From the NCBI GenBank assembly GCA_031769625.1, contig JAUIMM010001417.1, positions 558,001-622,000 on the forward strand: a DNA stretch of 64,000 bases. Direction: 5' to 3'. Shown here one piece after another: positions 1 through 11,869 of the stretch. Source of the DNA: Taudactylus pleione. Taxonomy: Eukaryota > Chordata > Amphibia > Anura > Myobatrachidae. Within the stretch, counting starts at the first letter, position 1. Each line of letters opens with the position of its first letter. The notes beneath the pieces are model-generated. The model ran no database searches, was not told the origin of the DNA, and saw only the letters and a list, made by a program, of their open reading frames with translations. The position numbers and the translations under genes are program-made.

Positions 1-868
1 CAGCCTGTGGTGTCCTGTTATTATACAGGGGGAGCAGCCTGTGGTGTCCTACTACTATATTTGGGGGAGCAGCCTGTGGTTTCCTGCTATTATTATTATA
101 CAGAGGGAGCAGCCTGTGGTGTCCTCTTACTATTATTATACAGGGGGAGCAGCCGGTGGTGTCCTGTTATTATTATACAGGGGAGCAGCCTGTGGTGTCC
201 TGTTATTACTATTATTCTACAGGGGGAGCAGCCTCTAGTGTCCTGTTACTATTATTATACAGGGGGAGCAGCCTGTGGTGTCCTATTATTACTATTATTA
301 TACAGGGGGAGCAGCCTGTGGTGTCCTTTTACTATTATTATATAGGGGGAGCAGCCTGCGGTGTCCTGTTGTTATTATTATTATACAAGGGGAGCAGCCT
401 GTGGTGTCTTGTTCCTATTATACAGGGGGAGCAGCCTGTGGTGTCCTGTTACTATTATTATACAGGGGGAGCAGTCTGTGGTGTCCTGTTACTATTATTA
501 TACAGGGGGAGCAGCCTGTGGCCTCCTGTTACTATTATTATACAGGGGGAGCAGCATGTGGTGTCCTATTACTATTATTATACAGTGGGAGCAGCCTGTG
601 GTGTTCTCTTATTACTGTTATTATACAGGGGGAGCAGCCTGTGGCGTCCTGTTATTATTATACAGGGGAAGCAGCCTGTGGTGTCCAATTACTATTATTG
701 TACAGGGGGAGCAGACTGTGGTGTCCTGCTATTATAGTTATACAGGGGGAGCAGCCTGTGGTGTCCTGTTATTATACAGGGGGAGCAGCCTGTGGAGTCC
801 TACTACTATTTTTGTACAGGGGGAGCAGCCTGTGGTGTCCTCTTACTATTATTATTATTATTTTTTAT
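1..868. repeat. 40-bp minisatellite, about 22 copies
   Basis: Tandem copies of a roughly 40-bp unit containing GGGGGAGCAGCCTGTGGTGT followed by a TATTATTATACAG tract of variable length. The array is cut by the window edge on the left and runs into a T-rich tract near 860-880. Open frames of about 200 codons across it exist only because the unit contains few stops; they are not genes. It lies upstream of the KRAB-like exon of gene A and is probably intronic or 5' flanking DNA of that gene. Confidence 0.9.
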
Positions 869-1074
869 TTTTTTTTCATCATAGTCAGTTCTCCCCCACT
901 CATGCAGAGCACTAATGCTTACCGCCGGCCGGCTGGTATATGGAGTAGTTCGCTCTGTCGGCAATAAGTAGTCCCAATAATATTTTGCAATGATATCATA
1001 TTGTCAGCTATTATCACCCATTGTGAGCGCCTGAATGTTATATTTTGTATATTTACAAAATATATTAATCTTCA
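869..1074. other. short unique spacer, nothing recognised
   Basis: About 200 bases between two minisatellites. AT-rich at its right end. No exon, splice site pair or repeat was recognised. The linker exon expected upstream of the next array (the paralogue of 58131-58322) is not here. Confidence 0.5.
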
Positions 1075-2763
1075 TTATACAGTAACACCAGGGGATGTGT
1101 CTGGGTGATGACTGGAGAGGTGACTGCTGGGAATGGGACATTATACAGTAACACCAGGGGATGTGTCTGGGTGATGACTGGAGAGGTGACTGCTGGGAAT
1201 GGGACATTATACAGTAACACCAGTGGATGTGTCTGGGTGATGACTGGAGAGGTGACTGCTGGGAATGGGACATTATACAGTAACACCAGGGGATGTGTCT
1301 GGGTGATGACTGGAGAGGTGACTGCTGGGAATGGGACATTATACAGTAACACCAGGGGATGTGTCTGGGTGATGACTGGAGAGGTGACTGCTGGGAATGG
1401 GACATTATACAGTAACACCGGGGGATGTGTCTGGGTGATGACTGGAGAGGTGACTGCTGGGAATGGGACATTATACAGTAACACCAGTGGATGTGTCTGG
1501 GTGATGACTGGAGAGGTGACTGCTGGGAATGGGACATTATACAGTAACACCGGGGGATGTGTCTGGGTGATGACTGGAGAGGTGACTGCTGGGAATGGGA
1601 CATTATACAGTAACACCGGGGGATGTGTCTGGGTGATGACTGGAGAAGTGACTGCTGGGAATGGGACATTATACAGTAACACCGGGGGATGTGTCTGGGT
1701 GATGACTGGGAGAGGTGACTGCTGGGAATGGGACATTATACAGTAACACCGGGGGATGTGTCTGGGTGATGACTGGGAGAGGTGACTGCTGGGAATGGGA
1801 CATTATACAGTAACACCGGGGGATGTGTCTGGGTGATGACTGGGAGAGGTGACTGCTGGGAATGGGACATTATACAGTAACACCGGGGGATGTGTCTGGG
1901 TGATGACTGGAGAGGTGACTGCTGGGAATGGGACATTATACAGTAACACCGGGGGATGTGTCTGGGTGGTGACTGGAGAGGTGACTGTTGGGAATGGGAC
2001 ATTATACAGTAACATCGGGGGATGTGTCTGGGTGATGACTGGAGAGGTGACTGCTGGGAATGGGACATGATACAGTAACACCGGGGGATGTGACTGGGTG
2101 ATGACTGGAGAGATGACTGCTGGGAATGGGACATGATACAGTAACACCGGGGGACGTGTCTGGGTGATGACTGGAGAGGTGACTGCTGGGAATGGGACAT
2201 GATACAGTAACACCGGGGGACGTGTCTGGGTGATGACTGGAGAGGTGACTGCTGGGAATGGGACATGATACAGTAACACCGGGGGACGTGTCTGGGTGAT
2301 GACTGGAGAGGTGCCTGCTGGGAGTGGGGCATGATACAGTAACACCAGGGGACGTGTCTGGGTGGTGACTGGAGAGGTGACTGCTGGGAATGGGACATTA
2401 TACAGTAACACCAGGGGACGTGTCTGGGTGATGGCTGGAGAGGTGACTGCTGGGAATGGGACATTATACAGTAACACCAGGGGACGTGTCTGGGTGATGA
2501 CTGGAGAGGTGACTGTTGGGAATGGGACATTATACAGTAACACCAGGGGACGTGTCTGGGTGATGACTGGAGAGGTAACTGCAGGGAATGGGACATTATA
2601 CAGTAACACCAGTGGATGTGTCTGGGTGATGACTGGAGAGGTGACTCCTGGGAATGGGACATTATACAGTAAAACCAGGGGATGTGTCTTGGTGATTACT
2701 GGAGAGGTGACCGATGGGAATGGGACATTATACAGTAACACCAGGGGATGTGTCTGGGTGATG
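1075..2763 (+). repeat. 66-bp minisatellite carrying a splice-donor copy in each unit (gene A intron)
   Basis: About 25 copies of a 66-bp unit that reads, in + frame, as repeated 22-residue blocks beginning [15 protein letters not shown]. Each unit contains TGACTGGAGAG followed by GTGACT. In the paralogous gene B that sequence is exactly the 3' end of the linker exon (residues LTGE) plus its splice donor. The unit length is a multiple of three and contains no stop in that frame. The array ends in GATGACTGTATCATTGTGTG and the acceptor CAG of the KRAB-like exon at 2784. Its left end starts in mid-unit at about 1075 without an attached linker exon, so the 5' side looks rearranged or lies beyond the window. 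Confidence 0.9.
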
Positions 2764-2783
2764 ACTGTATCATTGTGTGTCAG

Positions 2784-2907
2784 GTTCCTATAAGCTGTCA
2801 GGATGTCACTGTGTATGTCTCCATGCAGGAGGGGGAGTATATAGAGGAACACAGGGGTCTGTACAAGGACGTGATGATGGAGAATCACCGGCCCCTCACA
2901 TCACTGG
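2784..2907 (+). CDS. Gene A exon: KRAB-like box
   Basis: The exon follows acceptor TGTGTCAG and ends at donor G|GTAAGAGG (phase 1). It encodes about 41 residues: [20 protein letters not shown] then [20 protein letters not shown] and LG. The second half matches the conserved LYKDVMMEN core of KRAB and amphibian KRAB-like boxes. The first half departs from the usual pattern VYFSMEEWEYL: the Phe of FS is Val, and EEW has become QEG, so the hallmark Trp is lost. The same changes occur in the cut copy in gene B (57338-57391), so they predate the split of the two genes. In mammalian KRAB these positions contribute to co-repressor binding; whether this box represses is unknown. Confidence 0.85.
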
Positions 2908-3025
2908 GTAAGAGGAGACTGTAATTTATTTTACAGGGGAAAGCAGATATGGGCCCCCCTCTATATACACATCACCTGATAATCACATATATACAATGTA
3001 CTCAGTCACTGTGTGTCTCCTACAA

Positions 3026-3123
3026 ATGGACCCAGTAACAGGAATACCCCAGAGAGATGTCCCCATCCTCTTTATTCACAGGTTTGTACAGAGGAGAATC
3101 ACAGGACCCCACAGGGGCATCAG
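3026..3123 (+). pseudogene. Gene A small exon with mutated splice acceptor
   Basis: Reads in phase from the KRAB-like exon as DGPSNRNTPERCPHPLYSQV then CTEENHRTPQGHQ, the usual small exon of amphibian KRAB-like ZNF genes, and ends at CATCAG|GTAGAT. The expected acceptor is CTCCTACAG; the sequence has CTCCTACAA at 3017-3025, so the AG is gone. Nearby AGs (3004-3005, and inside the exon near 3033) would each change the frame. Skipping the 98-nt exon also breaks the frame. A sequencing error at one base could mimic this. Confidence 0.75.
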
Positions 3124-3272
3124 GTAGATGGGATTTAGGGGCTCACCAATATACCACAGTGACTGTCACTATATGATCTGTAGAGAAGCTGTGTGTGTCT
3201 TATACAATGATATTCTACTGTGTAATGTCTATTAACAATATCAAACATTATTAAAAAACTATTTCTGTTTAG

Positions 3273-4101
3273 TGTGCAGCGCTGACTAATATTAAGATAG
3301 AAGATATAGAGGGAGAAGAAGAAACATATGTGACAAATAATAAGGCAAAAGATATAAAGAGAGAAGAAGAGACGTATGTGACTGATATGAAGGCAGAAGA
3401 TATAGAGGGAGAAGAAGAGACGTATGTGACTGATATGAAGGCAGAAGATATAGCTGGAGAAGAAGTGACGTATGTGACTGATATGAAGGCAGAAGATATA
3501 AAGGGAGAAGAAGAGACGTATGTAACTGATATGAAGGCAGAAGATATAGAGGGAGAAGAAGAGATGTATGTGACTGATATGAAGGTAGAAGATATAGAGG
3601 GAGAAGAAAAGACGTATGTGACTGATATGAAGGCAGAAGATATAGAGGGAGAAGAAGAGACGTATGTGACTGATATGAAGGCAGAAGATATAGAGGGAGA
3701 AGAAGAGACGTATGTGACTGATATGAAGGCAGAAGATATAGAGGGAGAAGAAGAGATGTATGTGACTGATATGAAGGTAGAAGATATAGAGGGAGAAGAA
3801 GAGACATATGTGACTGATATGAAGGCAGAAGATATAGAGGGAGAAGAAGAGACGTATGTGACTGATATGAAGGCAGAAGATATAGAGGGAGAAGAAGAGA
3901 CGTATGTGACTGATATAAAGGAAGAAGATATAGAGGGAGAAGAAGAGACGTATTTAACTGATAATAAAGCAGAAGATATAGAGGGAGAAGAAGAGACATA
4001 TGTGACTGATAATAAGGCAGAAGATCTAGAGGGAGAAGAAGAGATATATGTGAGGGGTGATCAGCAGTGTAAGGAGGAAATCTCTACAGATATCAGCACA
4101 G
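3273..4101 (+). CDS. Gene A exon: acidic exon with 16 tandem 16-residue units
   Basis: Acceptor TTTCTGTTTAG precedes 3273 and donor CAGCACAG|GTGAGT follows 4101; 829 nt, entering in phase 0 and leaving in phase 1. The product starts CAALTNIKIEDIEGEEETYV and continues as 16 units of the type MKAEDIEGEEETYVTD, ending YVRGDQQCKEEISTDIST. Homologous genes normally carry one unit; gene B carries five. In 13 of 16 units the sequence MKAE, MKVE, IKIE or IKEE fits the SUMO acceptor pattern (hydrophobic-Lys-x-Glu), followed at once by Asp/Glu-rich residues. The region is highly acidic and probably unstructured. A linker or SUMO-dependent repressor role is inference. Confidence 0.85.
3288..4055 (+). 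repeat. 48-bp coding minisatellite inside the acidic exon
   Basis: Sixteen copies of a 48-bp unit based on GATATGAAGGCAGAAGATAT and AGAGGGAGAAGAAGAGACGT. Units differ by a few substitutions and none breaks the frame. Several adjacent copies are identical, and a block containing an EEEM-type then an MKVE-type unit recurs (units 6-7 and 10-11), which points to multi-unit duplication. Confidence 0.9.
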
Positions 4102-4562
4102 GTGAGTAATAAACATTGATTACAGAAGCATCACATATTCTCTCTTTTCAACCACTAATATAATTTCTTATTTTACACCCTCCTCTGTCAGTACAGACTA
4201 ATGAGGGAAATGTTCCTGTCACTGTGTGTGATATAATACATTGCCCATGCCTGCACTCTATTACACATACTGAGATGAATATACAGAGAGTGTGAGGACA
4301 TAGGGTGCAGCTAGTATGACCTGTGTGTGATATGTATAGACCATGCCTGCACTCTACTACACATACTGAGATGAATATACAGAGAGTGTGAGGACCTAGC
4401 AGGGTGCAGCTAGTATGACCTGTGTGTGATATAATGTATAGACCATGCCTGCACTCTATTACACATACTGAGATGGAGATCCGGAGAGTGTGAGGACACA
4501 GCAGGATACAGCTAGTATGACCTGTGTGTGATATAATGTATAGACCATGCCTGCTCTCTGTT

Positions 4563-4990
4563 AGACGCCTGACATTTCCCTGACGCCGGGAGACTGGCGC
4601 CCGGCATCCCAATCGAAGGGATGCCGGGCGCCGCGAGCTGGCATCCGCGGGGGGGGAGGGTTAGGTTTAGGGCACCCGGGGGGATTTAGGATTAGGCACC
4701 CCCCCCAGGAAGGTTAGGGTTAGGCACCCCCGGGGGGACTTAGGGTTAGGAACCCCCCTGGGGGACTTAGGTTTAGGCAGCGTGTAAGGGGGGTTAGGGT
4801 TAGTCACTTAGAGGGGGGATTAGGGTTAGGCACTTGGGGGGGAGGTTAGGGGGTTAGGTTAGGGGGTTAGGTTAGGTTAGTCAGTACTTACCTATACACG
4901 ATCGGGATTTCCAGCGCTGTCGGGCTTCCGCTGCCGGGAACTCTGCTGTTGCCGGCCATGCGCCCGGCGGTATTTCATACCGATTCCGTT
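4563..4990. mobile_element. GC-rich insertion with telomere-like TTAGGG tracts
   Basis: Breaks the 101-bp array. It starts with hairpin-forming GC-rich sequence (GGCGCCCGGCATCCC, then GGGATGCCGGGCGCC), then a 230-bp tract rich in GGTTAGGGTTAGGCACCCC variants, then CTTACCTATACACGATCGGG and a GC-rich end. About 60 bp of the array unit is missing at the junction and I could not define a target duplication. The internal GGGTTAGG/CCTAACCC tract and the neighbouring TACACGATCGGG-type block link it to 52590-52985 and 53930-54120. Confidence 0.6.
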
Positions 4991-7900
4991 CTGTGTGTGA
5001 TATAATGTATAGACCATTCCTGCACTATGTTACACATACTGAGATGGAGATACGGAGAGTGTGAGGACAAAGCAGGGTGCAGTTAGTATGACCTCTGTGT
5101 GATATAATGTATAGACCATGCCTGCACTCTGTTACACATACTGAGATGGAGATATGGAGAGTGTGAGGACACAGCAGGATACAGCTAGTATGACCTGTGT
5201 GTGATATAATGTATAGACCATGTCTGCGCTCTGTTACACATACTAAGATGGAGATCGGAGAGTGTGAGGACACAGCAGGATGCAGCTAGTATGACGTGTG
5301 TGCTATAATGTATAGACCATGCCTGCACTCTGTTACACATACTGAGATGGAGATACGGAGAGTGTGAGGACACAGCAGGATGCAGCTAGTATGACGTGTG
5401 TGATATAATGTATAGACCATGCTTGCACTCTGTTACACATACTGAGATGGAGATATGGAGAGTGTGAGGACACAGCAGGATACAGCTAGTATGACCTGTG
5501 TGTGATATAATGTATAGACCATGTCTGCGCTCTGTTACACATACTAAGATGGAGATCGGAGAGTGTGAGGACACAGCAGGATGCAGCTAGTATGACGTGT
5601 GTGCTATAATGTATAGACCATGCTTGCACTCTGTTACACATACTGAGATGGAGATACGGAGAGTGTGAGGACACAGCAGGGTGCAGCTAGTATGTCCTGT
5701 GTGTGATATAATATATAGACCATGCCTGCACTCTGTTACACATACTGAGATGAAGATATGGAGAGTGTGAGGACACAGCAGGATGCAGCTAGTATAACGT
5801 GTGTGATATAATGTATAGACCATGCCTGCACTCTGTTACACATACTGAGATGGAGATACGGAGAGTGTGAGGACACAGCAGGATACAGCTAGTATGTCCT
5901 GTGCGTGATATAATGTATAGACCATGCCTGCACTCTGTTACACATACTGAGATGGAGATATGGAGAGTGTGAGGACACAGCAGGATACAGCTAGTATGAC
6001 CTGTGTGTGATATAATGTATAGACCATGCCTGCGCTCTGTTACACATACTGTAATGGAGATATGGAGAGTGTGAGGACACAGCAGGGTACAGCTAGTATG
6101 ACCTGTGTGTGATATAATGTATAGACCATGCCTGCGCTCTGTTACACATACTGAGATGGAGATATGGAGAGTGTGAGGACACAGCAGAGTGCAGCTAGTA
6201 TGACCTGTGTGTGATATAATGTATAGACCATGCCTGCGCTCTGTTACACATACTGAGATGGAGATATGGAGAGTGTGAGGACACAGCAGAGTGCAGCTAG
6301 TATGACCTGTGTGTGATATAATGTATAGACCATGCCTGCGCTCTGTTACACATACTGAGATGGAGATATGGAGAGTGTGAGGACACAGTAGGATACAGCT
6401 AGTATGACCTGTGTGTGATATAATGTATAGACCATGCCTGCACTCTGTTACACATACTGAGATGGAGATATGGAGAGTGTGAGGACACAGCAGGATACAG
6501 CTAGTATGTCCTGTGTGTGATATAATGTATAGACCATGCCTGCACTCTGTTACACATACTGAGATGGAGATATGGAGAGTGTGAGGACACAGCAGGATAC
6601 AGCTAGTATGTCCTGTGTGTGATATAATGTATAGACCATGCCTGCACTCTGTTACACATACTGAGATGGAGATATGGAGAGTGTGAGGACACAGCAGGAT
6701 GCAGCTAGTATGTCCTGTGTGTGATATAATGTATAGACCATGCCTGCACTCTGTTACACATACTGAGATGGAGATATGGAGAGTGTGAGGACACAGCAGG
6801 ATACAGCTAGTATGACCTGTGTGTGATATAATGTATAGACCATGCCTGCACTCTGTTACACATACTGAGATGGAGAGTGTGAGGACACAGCAGGATACAG
6901 CTAGTATGTCCTGTGTGTGATATAATGTATAGACCATGCCTGCACTCTGTTACACATACTGAGATGGAGATATGGAGAGTGTGAGGACACAGCAGGATAC
7001 AGCTAGTGTGACCTGTGTGTGATATAATGTATAGACCATGCCTGCTCTCTGTTACACATACTGAGATGGAGATATGGAGAGTGTGAGGACACAGCAGGGT
7101 GCAGCTAGTATGTCCTGTGTGTGATATAATGTATAGACCATGCCTGCACTCTGTTACACATACTGAGATGGAGATCCGGAGAGTGTGAGGACACAGCAGG
7201 GTGCAGCTAGTATGTCCTGTGTGTGATATAATGTATAGACCATGCCTGCACTCTGTTACACATACTGAGATGGAGATATGGAGAGTGTGAGGACATAGCA
7301 GGATACAGCTAGTATGACCTGTGTGTGATATAATGTATAGACCATGCCTGCACTCTGTTACACATACTGAGATGGAGATATGGAGAGTGTGAGGACATAG
7401 CAGGATACAGCTAGTATGACCTGTGTGTGATATAATGTATAGACCATGCCTGCACTCTGTTACACATACTGAGATGGAGATATGGAGAGTGTGAGGATAC
7501 AGCAGGATACAGCTAGTATGACCTGTGTGTGATATAATGTATAGACCATGCCTGCACTCTGTTACACATACTGAGATGGAGATATGGAGAGTGTGAGGAC
7601 ACAGCAGGATACAGCTAGTATGACCTGTGTGTGATATAATGTATAGACCATGCCTGCACTCTGTTACACATACTGAGATGGAGATATGGAGAGTGTGAGG
7701 ACACAGCAGGATACAGCTAGTATGACCTGTGTGTGATATAATGTATAGACCATGCCTGCACTCTGTTACACATACTGAAATGGAGATATGGAGAGTGTGA
7801 GGACACAGCAGGGTGCAGCTAGTATGTCCTGTGTGTAATATAATGTATAGACCATGCCTGCACTCTGTTACACATACTGAGATGGAGATACGGAGAGTGT

Positions 7901-8193
7901 GAGGACACAGCAGGATACAGCTAGTATGACCTGTGTGTGATATAATGTATAGACCATGCCTGCACTCTGTTACACATACTGAGATGGAGATAAGGAGAGT
8001 GTGAGGATACAGCAGGATGCAGCTAGTATGTCCTGTGTGTGATATAATGTATAGACCATGCCTGCACTCTGTTACACATACTGAGATGGAGATATGGAGA
8101 GTGTGAGGACACAGCAGGATACAGCTAGTATGTCCTGTGTGTGATATAATGTATAGACCATGCCAGCACTCTGTTACACATACTGAGATGGAG

Positions 8194-8582
8194 CATGCAT
8201 GCCGACATTTAGCCCCCTCCTTCCGGGAGGGAGCTGTCGGACTTACAGGGCTGGGGGCGTGACGCGGCCAAAGGGGGCGGGACCCGGCACATGACGCGGC
8301 GTTGGAGGCGGAGCATGGGGCGTGAACGCGTCATCGTGGCTCCGCCCCCTCTTCATAATGCCGTGATTCATGGCATTGTGCAGCCGGGGGCGGAGCCGCG
8401 GTGACGCGATTCAGCGCGAATCGCGTCACCGGCCCCCCTGCTGCCGGTGTTTCTATTTAAAAGCGTGGGGGGGTCCGGACACATCGCCGGGGCCGGGAGG
8501 ATTGCCTGCCTTCCCGGGAGGTCGGGAGCGGCACCCGATTTTCGGGAGGCTCCCGACCAAATCGGGAGGGTAGGCAAGTATG
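8194..8582. mobile_element. hAT-like MITE, 389 bp, 8-bp target duplication AGATGGAG
   Basis: Ends are CATGCATGCC on the left and, reverse complemented, CATACTTGCC on the right. Exact 8-bp duplications AGATGGAG lie at 8186-8193 and 8583-8590. Removing the element and one duplication restores the array unit CTGAGATGGAGATATGG, so neighbouring units act as the empty site. The interior is GC-rich with inverted motifs (GGTGACGCGATTC / GAATCGCGTCACC) and has no transposase. The 8-bp duplication fits hAT-type transposition; the superfamily call is inference. Confidence 0.75.
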
Positions 8583-11500
8583 AGATGGAGATATGGAGAG
8601 TGTGAGGACACAGCAGGATACAGCTAGTATGTCCTGTGTGTGATATAATGTATAGACCATGCCTGCACCCTGTTACACATACTGAGATGGAGATATGGAG
8701 AGTGTGAGGATACAGCAGGGTACAGCTAGTATGTCCTGTGTGTGATATAATGTATAGACCATGCCTGCACTCTATTACACATACTGAGATGGATATATGG
8801 AGAGTGTGAGGACACAGCAGGATACAGCTAGTATGTCCTGTGTGTGATATAATGTATAGACCATGCCTGCACTCTGTTACACATACTGAGATGGAGATAC
8901 GGAGAGTGTGAGGACACAGCAGGATACAGCTAGTATGTCCTGTGTGTGATATAATGTATAGACCATGCCTGCACCCTGTTACACATACTGAGATGGATAT
9001 ATGGAGAGTGTGAGGACACAGCAGGATACAGCTAGTATGTCCTGTGTGTGATATAATGTATAGACCATGCCTGCACTCTGTTACACATACTGAGATGGAG
9101 ATACGGAGAGTGTGAGGACACAGCAGGATACAGCTAGTATGACCTGTGTGTGATATAATGTATAGACCATGCCAGCACTCTGTTACACATACTGAGATGG
9201 AGATACGGAGAGTGTGAGGACACAGCAGGGTGCAGCTAGTATGTCCTGTGTGTGATATAATGTATAGACCATGCCTGCACTCTGTTACACATACTGAGAT
9301 GGAGATATGGAGAGAGTGAGGACATAGCAGGATACAGCTAGTATGACCTGTGTGTGATATAATGTATAGACCATGCCTGCACTCTGTTACACATACTGAG
9401 ATGGAGATACGGAGAGTGTGAGGACACAGCAGGATACAGCTAGTATGTCCTGTGTGTGATATAATGTATAGACCATGCCTGCACTCTGTTACACATACTG
9501 AGATGGAGATATGGAGAGTGTGAGGACACAGCAGGGTACACCTAGTATGTCCTGTGTGTGATATAATGTATAGACCATGCCTGCACTCTGTTACACATAC
9601 TGAGATGGAGATATGGAGAGTGTGAGGACACAGCAGGATACAGCTAGTATGTCCTGTGTGTGATATAATGTATAGACTATGCCTGCACTCTGTTACACAT
9701 ACTGAGATGCAGATATGGAGAGTGTGAGGACACAGCAGGATGCAGCTAGTATGTACTGTGTGTGATATAATGTATAGACCATGCCTGCACTCTGTTACAC
9801 ATACTGAGATGGAGATATGGAGAGTGTGAGGACACAGCAGGATACAGCTAGTATGTCCTGTGTGTGATATAATGTATAGACCATGCCTGCACTCTGTTAC
9901 ACATACTGAGATGGAGATACGGAGAGTGTGAGGACACAGCAGGGTGCAGCTAGTATGTCCTGTGTGTGATATACTGTATAGACCATGCCTGCACTCTGTT
10001 ACACATACTGAGATGGAGATCAGGAGAGTGTGAGGACACAGCAGGATACAGCTAGTATGACCTGTGTGTGATATAATGTATAGACCATGCCTGCACTCTG
10101 TTACACATACTGAGATGGAGATATGGAGAGTGTGAGGACACAGCAGGGTGCAGCTAGTATGTCCTGTGTGTGATATAATGTATAGACCATTCCTGCACTC
10201 TGTTACACATACTGAGATGGAGATATGGAGAGTGTGAGGACACAGCAGGGTGCAGCTAGTATGACCTGAGTGTGATATAATGTATAGACCATGCCTGCAC
10301 TCTGTTACACATACTGAGATGGAGATATGGAGAGTGTGAGGACACAGCAGGGTACAGCTAGTGTGTCCTGTGTGTGATATAATGTATAGACCATGCCTGC
10401 ACTCTGTTACACATACTGAGATGGAGATATGGAGAGTGTGAGGACACCGCAGGATGCAGCTAGTATGACCTGTGTGTGATATAATGTATAGACCATGCCT
10501 GCACTCTGTTACACATACTGAGATGGAGATATGGAGAGTGTGAGGACACAGCAGGATACAGCTAGTATGTCCTGTGTGTGATATAATGTATAGACCATGC
10601 CTGCACTCTGTTACACATACTGAGATGGACATATGGAGAGTGTGAGGACACAGCAGGATGCAGCTAGTGTGTCCTGTGTGTGATATAATGTATAGACCAT
10701 GCCTGCACTCTGTTACACATACTGAGATGGAGATATGGAGAGTGTGAGGACACAGCAGGATACAGCTAGTATGACCTGTGTGTGATATAATGTATAGACC
10801 ATGCCTGCACTCTGTTACACATACTGAGATGGAGATATGGAGAGTGTGAGGACACAGCAGGGTGCAGCTAGTATGTCCTGTGTGTGATATAATGTATAGA
10901 CCATGCCTGCACTCTGTTACACATACTGAGATGGAGATATGGAGAGTGTGAGGACACAGCAGGATACAGCTAGTATGACCTGTGTGTGATATAATGTATA
11001 GACCATGCCTGCACTCTGTTACACATACTGAGATGGAGATATGGAGAGTGTGAGGACACAGCAGGATGCAGCTAGTATGACCTGTGTGTGATATAATGTA
11101 TAGACCATGCCTGCACTCTGTTACACATACTGAGATGGAGATATGGAGAGTGTGAGCACACAGCAGGGTACAGCTAGTGTGTCCTGTGTGTGATATAATG
11201 TATAGACCATGCCTGCACTCTGTTACACATACTGAGATGGACATATGGAGAGTGTGAGGACACAGCAGGATGCAGCTAGTGTGTCCTGTGTGTGATATAA
11301 TGTATAGACCATGCCTGCACTCTGTTACACATACTGAGATGGAGATATGGAGAGTGTGAGGACACCGCAGGATGCAGCTAGTATGACCTGTGTGTGATAT
11401 AATGTATAGACCATGCCTGCACTCTGTTACACATACTGAGATGGAGATATGGAGAGTGTGAGGACACAGCAGGATACAGCTAGTATGTCCTGTGTGTGAT

Positions 11501-11736
11501 ATAATGTATAGACCATGCCTGCACTCTGTTACACATACTGAGATGGAGATATGGAGAGTGTGAGGACACCGCAGGATGCAGCTAGTATGACCTGTGTGTG
11601 ATATAATGTATAGACCATGCCTGCACTCTGTTACACATACTGAGATGGAGATATGGAGAGTGTGAGGACACAGCAGGATACAGCTAGTATGACCTGTGTG
11701 TGATATAATGTATAGACCATGCCTGCACTCTGTTGG

Positions 11737-11869
11737 TAGTGACAGTTTTAACGTTGGTATCTACCAGTGTAGCATATAGATAAGGTGTCTGAATACATTT
11801 CAAGAAATCCCAGGTTTATGCCCATATGTTGCGCCCATTGTACATAACATGTCATAAGAGAGAGATTTT
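11737..11869. other. unique intron segment
   Basis: The end of the 101-bp array passes into about 130 bp of unique DNA. Nothing recognised. Confidence 0.5.

Larger units (their letters stand above)
4206..11736. repeat. 101-bp tandem array in gene A's last intron, about 68 copies
   Basis: Units of about 101 bp contain GATATAATGTATAGACCATG, CACTCTGTTACACATACTGA and GGACACAGCAGGATACAGCT. Two foreign blocks interrupt the array (4563-4990 and 8194-8582). Higher-order structure is visible: 5185-5373 recurs almost unchanged at 5486-5674, a 301-bp three-unit period. A very long antisense open frame (8368-11244) is a by-product of the repeat and not a gene. The array starts about 100 bp after the acidic exon donor. 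Confidence 0.93.

Noticed and set aside
3292..3999. 235-codon minus-strand frame LLLPLYLLPSYQSHTS
   Set aside because: Antisense shadow of the 48-bp coding repeat in the acidic exon of gene A.
4640..4880. True telomere repeat or chromosome end
   Set aside because: The TTAGGG motifs are degenerate, interrupted by C runs, short and embedded in a 101-bp array; better explained as part of an inserted element.
8368..11244. 958-codon open frame on the minus strand
   Set aside because: It runs through 101-bp tandem units and a MITE; the periodic peptide (HGLYIISHTGHTSC) results from a stop-poor repeat read in successive frames. No domain, no splice context.
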